From Saccharomycopsis crataegensis (Eukaryota > Ascomycota > Saccharomycetes > Ascoideales > Saccharomycopsidaceae): DNA of 64,000 nucleotides. Below are positions 18,271-28,270 of the stretch, in pieces. Below the pieces are notes generated by a model. That model did not search any database. It was not told the DNA's origin and was given only the letters and a program-made list of their open reading frames with translations. Within the stretch, counting starts at the first letter, position 1; each line of letters starts with the position of its first letter. Where the stretch lies: NCBI RefSeq assembly GCF_037102585.1, contig NW_027043829.1, forward strand, positions 558,001 through 622,000. Direction: 5' to 3'. A program made the translations under genes and the position numbers.

Positions 18271-20169
18271 TTAATTAATGTCATATTGCAAATCAGGAAA
18301 GCTGAACAGTGGAATATACGCATTATCCTTTCTATAAATCTTACCTCCAAGTTTAGGGGCTTTTCGACTCAATTTCTTTTCCGGGATCTCGATCTTCATC
18401 TTCTCCCCAACCCATAATTCCTCCAAACTTTCCAAATTGTCGAAATGGTTGAATTTCTTAATGAAGTTTTGTCCAATGGAAAGAAGTTTTAATTTCGGAT
18501 AATTTAAACGATAGTCAATCTTCCGCAACGCATTATGTTGTAAAATCAAGGTCTCCAAGTTTGGAATCGCGTTAATATTCTTGAACGATGATATCCCGTT
18601 GCACAGAAGACATAACATTTTCAAGTTTGTGAATTTATTAAAATCAACATCCACGTCGAAAATAGAGCAGCCCGTGGCAAACAAGCACTGTAAATTTTTC
18701 AACGGTTCCAAATCGCCTAAAGCCTGGATTTCACAACTGCTGATATCAAGGGATTGCAAATTCAACAAAAATTGAATACTAGAAATATCAGACACTAAGG
18801 TGGCTCTGATATCCAAAACTCTCAATTTTGTGAGGAATTTGACATTGTAAATATGTTCGATCTCACTTTCGCTGATATCAAGTAATTCCAAATTTTCAAA
18901 GTTTTCTGTGCCATCAATCGTGCTGATCTCACTGGTGTTACAGGTAATACTCTTCAAACTTTCCATTTTCCCTGGCATTCTTACTGCCGAGCTCATGGAA
19001 TTCTTAGCGATGAATTTCCATAGTTTTGTGGATTTCTCCATATTTATCAACGTTTCAATGGCAAACCCTTCCACTTCCAACGTTATCAAATTATTCAATC
19101 CTTCAAGATTGGTCATTGGCCCTGCTGGTGCGAACAATGATAAGTCTTCCACTCGATTTCTCACCTCAGCATTAATTGAGCCAAATGATACGGCATCAAT
19201 TGTAAGCTTCCAGAGTCTGGGAAGTGAATTGATGAATTGTACCACCCGCATTGATTCATGCCAGTTGTAAGGTTCCATAACGTCCATTCCTTCAACTTCT
19301 ACTTCTCTAATATGATAATTGAATTGCTGCAAAAGATCAGCGTCTCGAGCATGGATTCGGAGCATTCCCGAGGCATTCAGAAACTGCAAGTACCTAAATG
19401 GCAAAGATGTGCAGATATATTTTGGCAGCAATTCTCCCTGTTCATCATCTAGCAGTAGTGGGACATCACTGCCTTCCTGAGGCTCTTCTAATGGCCTTGA
19501 AGTCCCAGTGAGTCGATCAATAGATTGAGCTGTATAATCTACAAATTCATGTTCAGTTGGAGGACCAAAATCTGCAACTTCATATTCCCCACTTCCACTA
19601 CCAAACTCTACTTGGTTAGCATCATTTAGTACCATCCTAATCACTGGGGAATTATCAATCGTAAGGGTTGAATTGTTTTCAGATCCGCTAATTGGACCAG
19701 CTTCAGAGTTATCATTGAGTTGAGACTCATTATCAGAAAATCCATGCCAACTATCTCCATCATCATCACCATTAAGCGGATCATCTTCTTCATTACTATG
19801 ATCTGCAATACTTGATGTGGTGTCAGATCCCTCAACAGATGACATATCACCAGATGAGAACTCCTCATCGGTCCACATCCCATCACTATCATCCGACGCA
19901 ATCATCTCATCGTCCTCCTCATCTTGTATATCTTCATCCTCACTATCATCGTCCTCCTCATTGTAATCCCCTAATATATCCAGCATGTCTTCATCTAAAT
20001 CTAATTCGGCATCGTAGACAAAACTAACACACTCAAACAACAACGAGTCTACGCATTCGATGACGTCCGCGGTGGTTCTTGAGTCACGAATTGCCACCAA
20101 ATCGGCTACTTTAAGATGAGGAAAAATGATAAGTAGTAGTTCGGTGGGGAAATCAGTAATCCGTACCAT
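18271..20169 (-). CDS. F-box-like leucine-rich-repeat protein with acidic linker
   Basis: 632 residues from ATG at 20167-20169; the frame stays open upstream only from a GTG. An F-box-like head (ITDFPTELLLIIFPHLKVADLV) is followed by a strongly acidic Asp/Glu/Ser region at about residues 55-170. A C-terminal run of SDS22-type leucine-rich repeats covers about 360-600 (LELLDISESEIEHI; LRVLDIRATLVSDI; LQSLDISSCEIQAL; LKMLCLLCNGISSF; LETLILQHNALRKI). This layout suggests an SCF substrate adaptor or a scaffolding protein. I cannot match it to a named yeast gene. Confidence 0.75.
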   Translation of the reverse strand: MVRITDFPTELLLIIFPHLKVADLVAIRDSRTTADVIECVDSLLFECVSFVYDAELDLDEDMLDILGDYNEEDDDSEDEDIQDEEDDEMIASDDSDGMWTDEEFSSGDMSSVEGSDTTSSIADHSNEEDDPLNGDDDGDSWHGFSDNESQLNDNSEAGPISGSENNSTLTIDNSPVIRMVLNDANQVEFGSGSGEYEVADFGPPTEHEFVDYTAQSIDRLTGTSRPLEEPQEGSDVPLLLDDEQGELLPKYICTSLPFRYLQFLNASGMLRIHARDADLLQQFNYHIREVEVEGMDVMEPYNWHESMRVVQFINSLPRLWKLTIDAVSFGSINAEVRNRVEDLSLFAPAGPMTNLEGLNNLITLEVEGFAIETLINMEKSTKLWKFIAKNSMSSAVRMPGKMESLKSITCNTSEISTIDGTENFENLELLDISESEIEHIYNVKFLTKLRVLDIRATLVSDISSIQFLLNLQSLDISSCEIQALGDLEPLKNLQCLFATGCSIFDVDVDFNKFTNLKMLCLLCNGISSFKNINAIPNLETLILQHNALRKIDYRLNYPKLKLLSIGQNFIKKFNHFDNLESLEELWVGEKMKIEIPEKKLSRKAPKLGGKIYRKDNAYIPLFSFPDLQYDIN

Positions 20170-21101
20170 ATTTGACTCTATTATTATAGTAGATTGAACA
20201 AATGAGGGAAAGACACAGGTTTTGTTGAGGTTTATCACTGAGATTTGTAACTCCACAGAAAAAAAAAAAAAAAAATTCTTTACCTGCCAAGAGGTTCCCG
20301 ACCCCTAAAGACGATAAATGCGAATAAAACTCTGACTTGCAACCCTTCACAATAGTGTTGGGATATACTGTAATATATTGCATATTATAATAAATAGAAG
20401 ATAAGAGAGATCTGGGGGAACATTTCCAGCTCTTGGAGGTTCAGGTTGATCCTGGGATATTTACACCACGGTGCGATCCATTAATGATAGTTCCAACCAA
20501 GATATCACCAGGTGCTGTTTTTCCATTTTGGTGATCTTTTCGTTTTTAGTTAGGATAGTTGGTTCTTTAGAATCTTCCGGACACTTTTTTTTTTGTTTTT
20601 TTTTTGTTTTATGTGCTTTCAATCTCATCTTATGCCAGTAGTTTTATTCAATTTGTAGAAGGAGATTTGTACAGAACCCCATGTTGACTTTGAACTCAAA
20701 GCCTCCGGATCTCTTAATTAAATATTCATCTGAAATTTCAATATACATCTAGAGCAGAACATCAATTGATCGTCAAAAGAATAGTAATCTTCATTCATTA
20801 AGAGGGAAAAAAATGCATCATAAGAAAATAGTAACGAGATATTCAACAAAGAAACAAAGCAGCTAAAATACTAATAAATTAAGAAAATATGGACAAAACC
20901 TTGGCCTAAAAATACACTTCATGAATTCACTTCATGGAGAAGAACAAAAAAATTGGTTAGAGAAAATTAGAAAATCCCAGCATAATAAACAAAAGCCTTA
21001 AAAAAAATATTTATGTATGTATAATAGAAGAAGTAAAATCTTTAAAAGAGAGAGAGAGAGAAAAAAAAATTATTAGGATACCTGTCCCACGAAATATTAA
21101 A
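20170..21101. other. gap 5' of the F-box/LRR gene
   Basis: Upstream region of the F-box/LRR gene and 3' flank of MBP1. It has poly(A) and poly(T) tracts (about 20260, 20588-20610) and a GA run at about 21045-21060. I see no gene. Confidence 0.5.
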
Positions 21102-24071
21102 TCAGTTAGCCCCTTGCTTTTCACTGAGACTCTCCAAAATCGTATCAATCAATTCATCGACTTTATCAATACCAATATCACAGCATGCAGCTACTAATCT
21201 TCGGTACAAACTGATTTTCTTGCTTTTTTCCTTTCTGCCAATCGATTCAAGGTCATCAATTTCTTTCTTCATTTCCACATCTCCATCACTGGTAGTTGGT
21301 ACTGCTTGTGGGTCTTCGATCTCAGAATCAATAATGAAATTCGATAAGATTTTCTTGGTCAATTTTTCTCGTTGGATTTGTAACTTGGATATCTCCACAA
21401 GTGCTGCAATCTTAGATTCTGCAGAGTTATGAGGTAACTCAATGCTCGAATCATTCGATAACTCAAGGATCGCACCACTTTTTTTTGCGTGGTCTACTTC
21501 TTTGGTAAGTTTTTGGGTTTGGATTTTGCAAAGCAACTTCTCAAATTCGGAGATCTTGGTGACAAGAATCTCATGCTGTTTTGTGATTTTCCCATAAAGT
21601 TTTCGGTGGTTGGTATTGATGATTTTTTTGGCGAGTTCACTCTTACTAGACCCTTCTTCTTCAAAATGATAATCATCACCTCCGGCATCCGATAATGCCA
21701 GCGACAACAATTGATTAGCGGCAATAGATGAATTGATGACATTCTTATCGAGATTATTAATTTCAAAATTCAATTCGTTGTAGTACTTGTTCAAATCATA
21801 AATCAATACCTGTTTCTTTTGGAGCTCGTTATCATACAATTCTGAAAAACTATTCAATTGCTCCATCAATGAAATTGCAGTTTTCTCAATAGATGAGATC
21901 ACCACTTCAGAGTACTTAGGCGATTGTAAAACATGAGCTAACGAGTTGAGATCAATTTTGCGGTTGGCCACTGTAGTGTTGATATCATGCTTCTCGATCG
22001 AGGTGCTAGTCACCGCTGGAGGGGTGGCAATAATCGTATCATTATCATCTTTTTTGGTAGCGATGATTTTGTTCAAGTTCCTCATGTTGCTTTTATAACT
22101 ATTGACCAATTTGGGGGTCGATGGAAGATTCAAAACCAACAAGTCACCGGCAGACTGGCCCTTGAGGTTTGTGATATCGCTTTTTGCCCCATAACTTAGA
22201 AGAACTTTCACCAATTTTCTAGCCTGGTTATATACAGCATAATATAAAGCAGTGTTTCCTTTGCGATCTGTCATGTTGATGAATTCAGGAAGTTTTTCTT
22301 GAGGGTACAAATCCCGGATTTTTGCCAATAACATCTCAGAATAATATCTTGAACTGTTGGCCTTTTGAGGAGAATTAGAAGTGATCCCAATATGATGTAA
22401 TAAGGTTCTTCCCTTGGTGTCCACTTCAAAGATCGTATCCCTAAGGACATCTAAAATCTTGGAAAACGTTCTTTTGCCAAACGAATTATTGAACCGTACT
22501 GTGCGGGTCAATGGTATTTCGTTTCTTTTATTTTTTGCGCGATGATCGGCACCATATCTAAGCAATAATTCAATAATCGGTAGATTTCCCATAGCACAAG
22601 CCCAATGTAATGCGGTATTACCTTCAGGATCAATAACTTTATTAACGTAGAAGGTCTTTGGTAAATGGATCAAAAATTCAGGAATGGCTTGTTCATTGAC
22701 TCCATCATCAGGTCGCATGAAATAGTTAATTAGGCGTTTGGTAAACTCATCGCTTTCATCAAACCAATTAGTTGCATTCTGTTGTGATTGTTTGATGCTG
22801 ATAGTGGAAATGTTATGGTTATTATTAATATTGTTATTATTATTGATTTTTGCAGCGATAGGAGTAAGTTCATTGTCAAACCCTCTAGGGTCGGTTTTAA
22901 TACTCGAGAAATACCCTCCACCGTACTGTGAATTCTTATTGTTGATGAAACTTGTGTATGTGGTATCCTTGGCCGCCAATCTACTGGCTTCAATTCCAAG
23001 GCCGTTCAAATTTTCAGGAGATTTCAAAACTCTCGCAAGATCAGTATCCGACATGAAATCACTTGGTGATGACGATGGATCATTCTCAAGCATTCTGCGT
23101 AAGTGAGCTGCTCTTTCATCTTCTTCTTCAACGTCACTAGATACTCCATGGTGACCATTATCTAGTTGGGTGTTGAAATAGGTATTGAGATCATTTTCAT
23201 TTAGTGGTGACGATTTTTCATTGACAAAACTTCTAATAAGTCGACTATTCATTGTTGAAGCTTTGACAGGGGTCTGGAATGTGGTGTTATTAGTATTGGT
23301 ATTGTTGTTGTTATTTATAGTATTATTATTCATGATGGTGATGTCTTCTTCTACAGGTTTAGGTTTTGGTTTCCTTCCTCGTTTTTTCTTTGGTAATCCG
23401 TTTTTATTCAATTCCACCTTATCGTCAAATGTTCGCAAAATATCAAACTGTTCGGTTCCACTTTCCAATATCGAGCTCACTGCACTATCAACTGGAGTAT
23501 TGACGACGGTGGTATCCACTCTTTTTGGTCTTCCTCTTTTCTTTGGTGGAGCATCGGGATCAAATTTCGATTTTCTTTTCAAAGTTGGGAAAGTATTACT
23601 TCGCGTGGCTACCGATGGAGAGCCGGTCAAACTCCTTGAGTTATCGATCTTTCTTTTATTGGCAGTGATGTTGTTGGTAGAAGCAGCGCTTTTCAAAGCA
23701 TGTGTCTTGGAATGATGATGTTTTGGGGCGATTGGCGGTTCAGGATCACCATCCACCTGGGTATGCTCTAATATTGGGGCCAATTTATCGTATACATCGA
23801 ATCTTTCCGCCAATTGTCTGGCATCTTCCATGGGGATCCAGGTTCCTTGGTATTTACCGTATCCACCTTGGACCTTTTCATGGCTCCCAGTTTGCACTTC
23901 TTTCTCCAAGATTCTCGTTCTTTTTGCCTTGGCAAAGCTCGCTGCTTTAAGGATATGTGTGGCATTAACCCAGTCGTCCAGCTTTCTTCTCATGACAGAG
24001 CTGCCATCGATAAGGAACTCGTACACTGGAACGTTCGAGTACGTTGCCGAATAAAGATGTGCGGAAGACAT
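21102..24071 (-). CDS. MBP1: MBF transcription factor DNA-binding subunit Mbp1
   Basis: 989 residues (S. cerevisiae 833). The N-terminal APSES/KilA-N DNA-binding domain covers residues 5-105, with DDWVNATHILKAASFAKAKR and EKVQGGYGKYQGTW, nearly identical to Mbp1 rather than Swi4. A charged linker with several AT-hook-like KKRGRPK motifs (about 175-240) follows. Ankyrin repeats lie near 484 (GNTALHWACAMGNLPIIELL) and 604 (GNTALYYAVYNQARKLVKVL). The C-terminal coiled part should bind Swi6. Together with Swi6 it drives G1/S genes through ACGCGT (MCB) sites. Such sites occur in the adjacent CTF8 and nearby POB3 promoters. Codon 31 is CTG at a position that is usually polar in the family. Confidence 0.95.
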   Translation of the reverse strand: MSSAHLYSATYSNVPVYEFLIDGSSVMRRKLDDWVNATHILKAASFAKAKRTRILEKEVQTGSHEKVQGGYGKYQGTWIPMEDARQLAERFDVYDKLAPILEHTQVDGDPEPPIAPKHHHSKTHALKSAASTNNITANKRKIDNSRSLTGSPSVATRSNTFPTLKRKSKFDPDAPPKKRGRPKRVDTTVVNTPVDSAVSSILESGTEQFDILRTFDDKVELNKNGLPKKKRGRKPKPKPVEEDITIMNNNTINNNNNTNTNNTTFQTPVKASTMNSRLIRSFVNEKSSPLNENDLNTYFNTQLDNGHHGVSSDVEEEDERAAHLRRMLENDPSSSPSDFMSDTDLARVLKSPENLNGLGIEASRLAAKDTTYTSFINNKNSQYGGGYFSSIKTDPRGFDNELTPIAAKINNNNNINNNHNISTISIKQSQQNATNWFDESDEFTKRLINYFMRPDDGVNEQAIPEFLIHLPKTFYVNKVIDPEGNTALHWACAMGNLPIIELLLRYGADHRAKNKRNEIPLTRTVRFNNSFGKRTFSKILDVLRDTIFEVDTKGRTLLHHIGITSNSPQKANSSRYYSEMLLAKIRDLYPQEKLPEFINMTDRKGNTALYYAVYNQARKLVKVLLSYGAKSDITNLKGQSAGDLLVLNLPSTPKLVNSYKSNMRNLNKIIATKKDDNDTIIATPPAVTSTSIEKHDINTTVANRKIDLNSLAHVLQSPKYSEVVISSIEKTAISLMEQLNSFSELYDNELQKKQVLIYDLNKYYNELNFEINNLDKNVINSSIAANQLLSLALSDAGGDDYHFEEEGSSKSELAKKIINTNHRKLYGKITKQHEILVTKISEFEKLLCKIQTQKLTKEVDHAKKSGAILELSNDSSIELPHNSAESKIAALVEISKLQIQREKLTKKILSNFIIDSEIEDPQAVPTTSDGDVEMKKEIDDLESIGRKEKSKKISLYRRLVAACCDIGIDKVDELIDTILESLSEKQGAN

Positions 24072-24619
24072 CTTGTAGAGTTTGGTCCTGTTTAATCAAA
24101 ACTTAGAGTAGTACTTTCCTTGTGTTCTGTTGATAGAGAGAAATTGATTGATGTATTTTTTTTTTAGTGTTCAGAGAGAAAAAAAAAATGACACTTGTGT
24201 GCTGGTTGTTGATTGTGGCAGCAAGACTGAGAAAATGCTTCAGGCTCCTTTTTTTTGACAGGATAAGTAGGAGAAGAAGTTTTCTTTGGCAAGAGGAATA
24301 TAGAAGATTTGAACAAGTCCTGGGGATTCAGCGAGACACAAGGTAAGCACAACCGAATACAGCTACTTGTTGATGAATATAATGGCGATCTAACTGCTCC
24401 AAGCGATGATGGTGCCATAGAAAATTTTTAGAATCTTTTTGGGGCGCGAAAAACTCCACCAAAACCAGCCAAACGCGTGACGCGTAAAAAAAAAAATATT
24501 GAAGAAAAAAAGGGCGCGTCACTTAATCAATCTTCGTTGGTGTTAGTACTAGTATCTACACCATTTGGTAGTTTCAATTAAAATAAATATATGTATATAT
24601 ATACTATATATGGATATAC
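24072..24619. promoter_or_regulatory. MBP1-CTF8 divergent promoter region
   Basis: 548 bp between two divergent starts. The CTF8-proximal half carries the MCB/SCB-like cluster at 24445-24520. The MBP1-proximal half has A/T tracts and nothing else I can name. Confidence 0.6.
24445..24520. promoter_or_regulatory. MCB/SCB cluster upstream of CTF8
   Basis: CGCGAAAA (SCB-like) at 24445-24452, ACGCGT at 24473-24478 and again at 24480-24485, and GCGCGTC at 24514-24520. The MCB pair is about 135-147 bp before the CTF8 ATG. MCB sites are the known targets of Mbp1/Swi6. CTF8 is a replication-linked cohesion gene, so G1/S control fits. Confidence 0.75.
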
Positions 24620-25072
24620 ATGCCGAGTATAGAAATCAACACACAGTGCATTGAGCCTTCACAAGTTGAGGGCCTTCCTCCGTTCATTAGGCTCCCAGAA
24701 GGCCTAGTAATGATAGAACTTCAAGGTACCATCAACAAACCGACAAAAGTACCAGCACACTACGATGAGGACAAGGAGGATTTCATAAAGACAAAGCTGG
24801 GCCATGATGCGGTAAAGATTGGCAAGCTAAGATACGATTTCAATGACCCTAGTGCAAAAAAAGTCGAGTTATTGATCGGTACAAGCCAGAAGCTCATTGG
24901 TCTGATCAAGAAATTGGACAAACCTATGGGGATCCTCCAGTTCCCTAAGATGGATAATCATTCCAATATAAGTGATCGGCAGTACTTGAAAACCCAACAG
25001 GTTCAGGTAGTCGAGATCATCAGGCACAAGCTTGTGTTCACTAATCGACCAGTGCCGTTAATGGATGATTGA
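24620..25072 (+). CDS. CTF8: Ctf8, subunit of the Ctf18 alternative clamp loader
   Basis: 150 residues (S. cerevisiae 133). The family signature LPEGLVMIELQGTIN sits near residues 25-40. Conserved KIGKLRYDF and the ending GTSQKLIGLIKKLDKPMGIL follow. Ctf8 joins Dcc1 and Ctf18 with Rfc2-5 to load PCNA at forks and promote sister-chromatid cohesion. The ATG at 24620 follows a TA-rich leader. The upstream MCB cluster points to late-G1 expression. Its 3' end is 44 bp from the convergent small gene at 25117. Confidence 0.85.
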   Translation: MPSIEINTQCIEPSQVEGLPPFIRLPEGLVMIELQGTINKPTKVPAHYDEDKEDFIKTKLGHDAVKIGKLRYDFNDPSAKKVELLIGTSQKLIGLIKKLDKPMGILQFPKMDNHSNISDRQYLKTQQVQVVEIIRHKLVFTNRPVPLMDD

Positions 25073-25116
25073 TTGGTTTGGTTTGTTTGCCAGAGCTTTT
25101 TTTTTTTTTCCTTCTT

Positions 25117-25386
25117 TCATTTGATTTGATTGAGCCATTCTAGATTGTTGAGGGCATCTTCAATCTTCTGTTGGCGTTTTTCAAACACTGCTTCCATTTG
25201 ATGGACATTATCTTTGAGGTTTCTAGTTTTACTGGTGAGTTTATCGATGGTTTTCACGTCATTCAAGTGATCTGCCCCGACAAACGTGGTTTTGGTTTCG
25301 TTCAATAGGTTGTACGACTGGAGGGAAGGTAGCCCTCTGATTTCCTTGAGCCAGTTATGATTGACGGCTGGTTTGGGATCGGGCAT
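25117..25386 (-). CDS. small coiled-coil protein, unrecognised
   Basis: 89 residues, ATG at 25384-25386. A non-helical N-terminal third (LKEIRGLPSLQSYNLLNET) is followed by one long helix (residues about 40-88: DKLTSKTRNLKDNVHQMEAV and on) with heptad-like spacing. It resembles in size and shape small subunits of complexes such as BLOC-1 or DASH, but I cannot assign it. Compact placement between CTF8 and BET5 and the strong helix pattern argue that it is a real gene. Confidence 0.6.
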   Translation of the reverse strand: MPDPKPAVNHNWLKEIRGLPSLQSYNLLNETKTTFVGADHLNDVKTIDKLTSKTRNLKDNVHQMEAVFEKRQQKIEDALNNLEWLNQIK

Positions 25387-25675
25387 CGGGGATTGTGTTA
25401 TATTTCTAGTGAGGAACTGGTACAGGAGGGGTGCTTTTTGGTTTACTCAACACCTGTTTTATATCAATAATATTATATGTCAGCAGTAAAAGACGCGATG
25501 ATACGATTATCAACAACGATATCTCCATCATACTGGAAAGCAAATAAAAATTGGTTTTTGTGTCACATGACTAACAATCCACGCCAAAACCAAGAAAAAA
25601 TCCACGTAACAGAAATCCTCCCATATAACAAACCACTACCGTTTTCCCATATATGATAATCCCATTCGCAAAGCC

Positions 25676-26296
25676 ATGGCCATATACTCGTGCTGGATAT
25701 TCAACAGACATTGCAACTGCGTCTACAGCAGGGAATGGGAACCAAAGATCCCCACCGCAGGAAGCAGGCTTTTCTCGCCTTTCACCAACAATAGCAGCAC
25801 CAGCACCAGCACCAATTCCACCACAACTTCTTCGTCTACCGTAAATCAGACCGCCTCTACTTCTAAAAACGAATTGGGAAACGGCTTGACAAATGTCTCC
25901 AATCAAAACGACAAGGCCAAACTTCTATTCGGGGCGATCTTCTCTCTACGTAACATTGCCTCGAAATTATACTCGCCAAAAAACAACCATGATCCTAATG
26001 ATGAACTGATCAATCCTAACCTGATATCTAACTACTTGACCACTTTCTCCACAAATAATTACAGAGTCCACTACTTTGAATCGGCATCTAATTGGAAAAT
26101 CGCCTTGATCTCCGACCCAAAATGCCAGGACTTGCAATCTGCCTTGAACTTTATTTACGTGCAATTGTTCAATGATTTTGTTGTGAAAAATGCTTTGAGT
26201 CAAATCGATTTTGACGAAGGAGAATATATTGATAATCCAGCATTTATAAATGGTCTTGATAATTACGTTACATCGTTACCTGCATTTACTTCTTGA
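25676..26296 (+). CDS. BET5: TRAPP complex core subunit Bet5
   Basis: 206 residues (S. cerevisiae 159). The start MAIYSCWIFNRHCNCVYSRE matches the longin-fold N-terminus of Bet5/TRAPPC1. KLLFGAIFSLRNIASKL and YRVHYFESASNWKIALISDP follow. The extra length is mostly a Ser/Thr/Asn-rich insertion at about residues 35-75 and a longer loop before the YRVH strand. Bet5 is part of the TRAPP core that activates Ypt1 at the Golgi. A short AC/TC microsatellite lies 100 bp 3' of the gene. Confidence 0.92.
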   Translation: MAIYSCWIFNRHCNCVYSREWEPKIPTAGSRLFSPFTNNSSTSTSTNSTTTSSSTVNQTASTSKNELGNGLTNVSNQNDKAKLLFGAIFSLRNIASKLYSPKNNHDPNDELINPNLISNYLTTFSTNNYRVHYFESASNWKIALISDPKCQDLQSALNFIYVQLFNDFVVKNALSQIDFDEGEYIDNPAFINGLDNYVTSLPAFTS

Positions 26297-26394
26297 TAGA
26301 TTTGATTTATTGATTGATTTGTTCTTTCTTTTTCTTTTTTCTTTTTTTTCCATTAGGGTATTTTACTTATTATTTTCCAGTTGATATTTTGCTT

Positions 26395-26470
<76 letters not shown>

Positions 26471-26674
26471 CAATACTAAACTCATTTCATTATCATAACT
26501 AATAATACTGTAAATTATCTACATCGCATTCAAATTTAACGCTAGCTTGTCATACAGAGAAATGATGATTGAAAATTATAAATGCCACAATTAAAAAGAA
26601 GAAGAAAAATGGAAATGAATGAAGAAAAAATAAAAAGACAAAACAGAAACAATAACTTTACCAAATATCAACCA
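26297..26674. other. gap with compound microsatellite
   Basis: Convergent 3' flanks of BET5 and POB3. It contains the AC/TC repeat at 26396-26467 and otherwise AT-rich sequence. Confidence 0.6.
26396..26467 (+). repeat. compound dinucleotide repeat (CA)n(CT)n
   Basis: About 15 CA units run directly into about 20 CT units. Confidence 0.95.
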
Positions 26675-28270
26675 TCATTTTTTAGCCTTCTTCTTTGCTG
26701 GCTTGTCAGAATCAGATTCAGATTCAGACCCACTATCTTCATGACCACTATCGAATTCTTCTGGAACATCGTCATCAGAAACGTCTTCTTCGTTGAAATC
26801 TTCATCCTCACTTTCATCATCATCGTCATCGTCAACATCTCCTGGGCCAGCATCACTACCACTATCGTCACCCAACGCGGCATTCAACATCTTTTTGCCT
26901 TCTTCTTCTTCATTCTTCACCTTAATGCCCTTCTCGACTAAGAAACTATTGATATTTTGCTGCTCATCTCTGGCAATATTACCAAAAACCTGGCTGCTGC
27001 CGTTACGGAAATTAACCTCCAAATCAAAAGTCTTGGATACAGTAGATGATTGACCAATTCTCGACAATTGCACTGACGCAACCTCTGAGAAAGGAATATA
27101 CACAGTAGGCTTGATAACAAACAAAATGCATTTGTCCAAAAAGTACAAGTAACCTTCAGAAGCCTTCAATGAACACGAAACTGCAACCTGACCATGTTTA
27201 GATACAAAAGAAGATGGAATGGTGATTCTTCTATCGGTTAATCCTTTGAAACACTGAGAAATAACAGTATGGGTCTTTTCATCCTCAAAAGATCTCTTCA
27301 ATTTGTCTTTATATTTGGCATCGTATTCTTCTTCCGGAATGTTCAATTCAACATCCATCAATTCTTCTCTTGGGAATTGCATGGTCAAGAAAGAATATCT
27401 TGTTTGACCTTGGGTCAATGGTGGATCGACTTGAACCACCACTAAATGATGAACATCATCAGGTTTAGGCAAAGAAAATATTCTTTCAATGGCTCTAAAT
27501 TGCACTTTATTATCATAAGTTTTCCCTCTCAATCTCAAAGAAGATGCATACATGTCAAGATCGTAACGACCTCTTGGGGTCAAGAAGAATACATCCGAGA
27601 ATGAAACAATAGCGTCACCAGAAACTTGGCCAATACTAGCCTTCTCCTTCAATTGTTCGTAGAAGTGGGTAGCAGCACTTTGTTCTTCCTCGCCCTTTTC
27701 CGCATCTTCATCTTCCTCACCCTTTTTAGTATCTTCGCCATCGTCCTCTTTCACGGCAACGGTTCCCGGAACGTAAAATCTCATTTCTACCAATTCGTCC
27801 CCTTCTTTATCCCCTTCATCATCTGGTCTGAATTCCACCGTTACTTCATTTTTCCCGGTCAAATTGGTATTATTGATAGTCTTGTAAGGTAACTCAAAGT
27901 CCGGTCTATTATTAATATTGAAAATCAATTCACTTCTCGCCATGGTAGTGGTCCCCCAATTCCAACCTCTAAGAATATGGTCTCTTTGTTCTAAATCGAT
28001 ATTCAAATGTCTCTTCAACTCGTTCCTCAATTGGTTGAAATTACTCTGGTCAAACCCATCAAGCATCACCACTTCATTGTCTCTAGTTTGCAAACGAAGT
28101 TCGTAACCTTTGGATGCACGACTCCATTGGGCACTTATTATGCTAGAAGATGGCAACAAAAATGGCTTCTTCTCCTTCGATTTCCAACCAAGCCCTGAAG
28201 CTGCAATACGCACTCTACCAGAGGCGATGGATTGGTTGAGGTAAATTCTTTCGAATTCTAAATCAGACAT
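26675..28270 (-). CDS. POB3: FACT histone chaperone subunit Pob3
   Basis: 531 residues from ATG 28268-28270 (S. cerevisiae 552). The start MSDLEFERIYLNQS matches Pob3/SSRP1. The N-terminal dimerisation and SSRP1 domain has LRGWNWGTTTMARSEL and NNTNLTGKNEV. The middle double-PH domain has GDAIVSFSDVFFLTPRGRYD and FKGLTDRRITIP. The tail is highly acidic and ends in a Lys-rich patch. Pob3 pairs with Spt16 to reorganise nucleosomes in transcription and replication. As usual in fungi there is no HMG box. Two ACGCGT elements lie 127-180 bp upstream of the ATG. Confidence 0.95.
   Translation of the reverse strand: MSDLEFERIYLNQSIASGRVRIAASGLGWKSKEKKPFLLPSSSIISAQWSRASKGYELRLQTRDNEVVMLDGFDQSNFNQLRNELKRHLNIDLEQRDHILRGWNWGTTTMARSELIFNINNRPDFELPYKTINNTNLTGKNEVTVEFRPDDEGDKEGDELVEMRFYVPGTVAVKEDDGEDTKKGEEDEDAEKGEEEQSAATHFYEQLKEKASIGQVSGDAIVSFSDVFFLTPRGRYDLDMYASSLRLRGKTYDNKVQFRAIERIFSLPKPDDVHHLVVVQVDPPLTQGQTRYSFLTMQFPREELMDVELNIPEEEYDAKYKDKLKRSFEDEKTHTVISQCFKGLTDRRITIPSSFVSKHGQVAVSCSLKASEGYLYFLDKCILFVIKPTVYIPFSEVASVQLSRIGQSSTVSKTFDLEVNFRNGSSQVFGNIARDEQQNINSFLVEKGIKVKNEEEEGKKMLNAALGDDSGSDAGPGDVDDDDDDESEDEDFNEEDVSDDDVPEEFDSGHEDSGSESESDSDKPAKKKAKK

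Noticed and set aside
25571-25906. 111-codon reverse frame over the BET5 start
   Set aside because: It is antisense to the conserved Bet5 N-terminus and a shadow frame.
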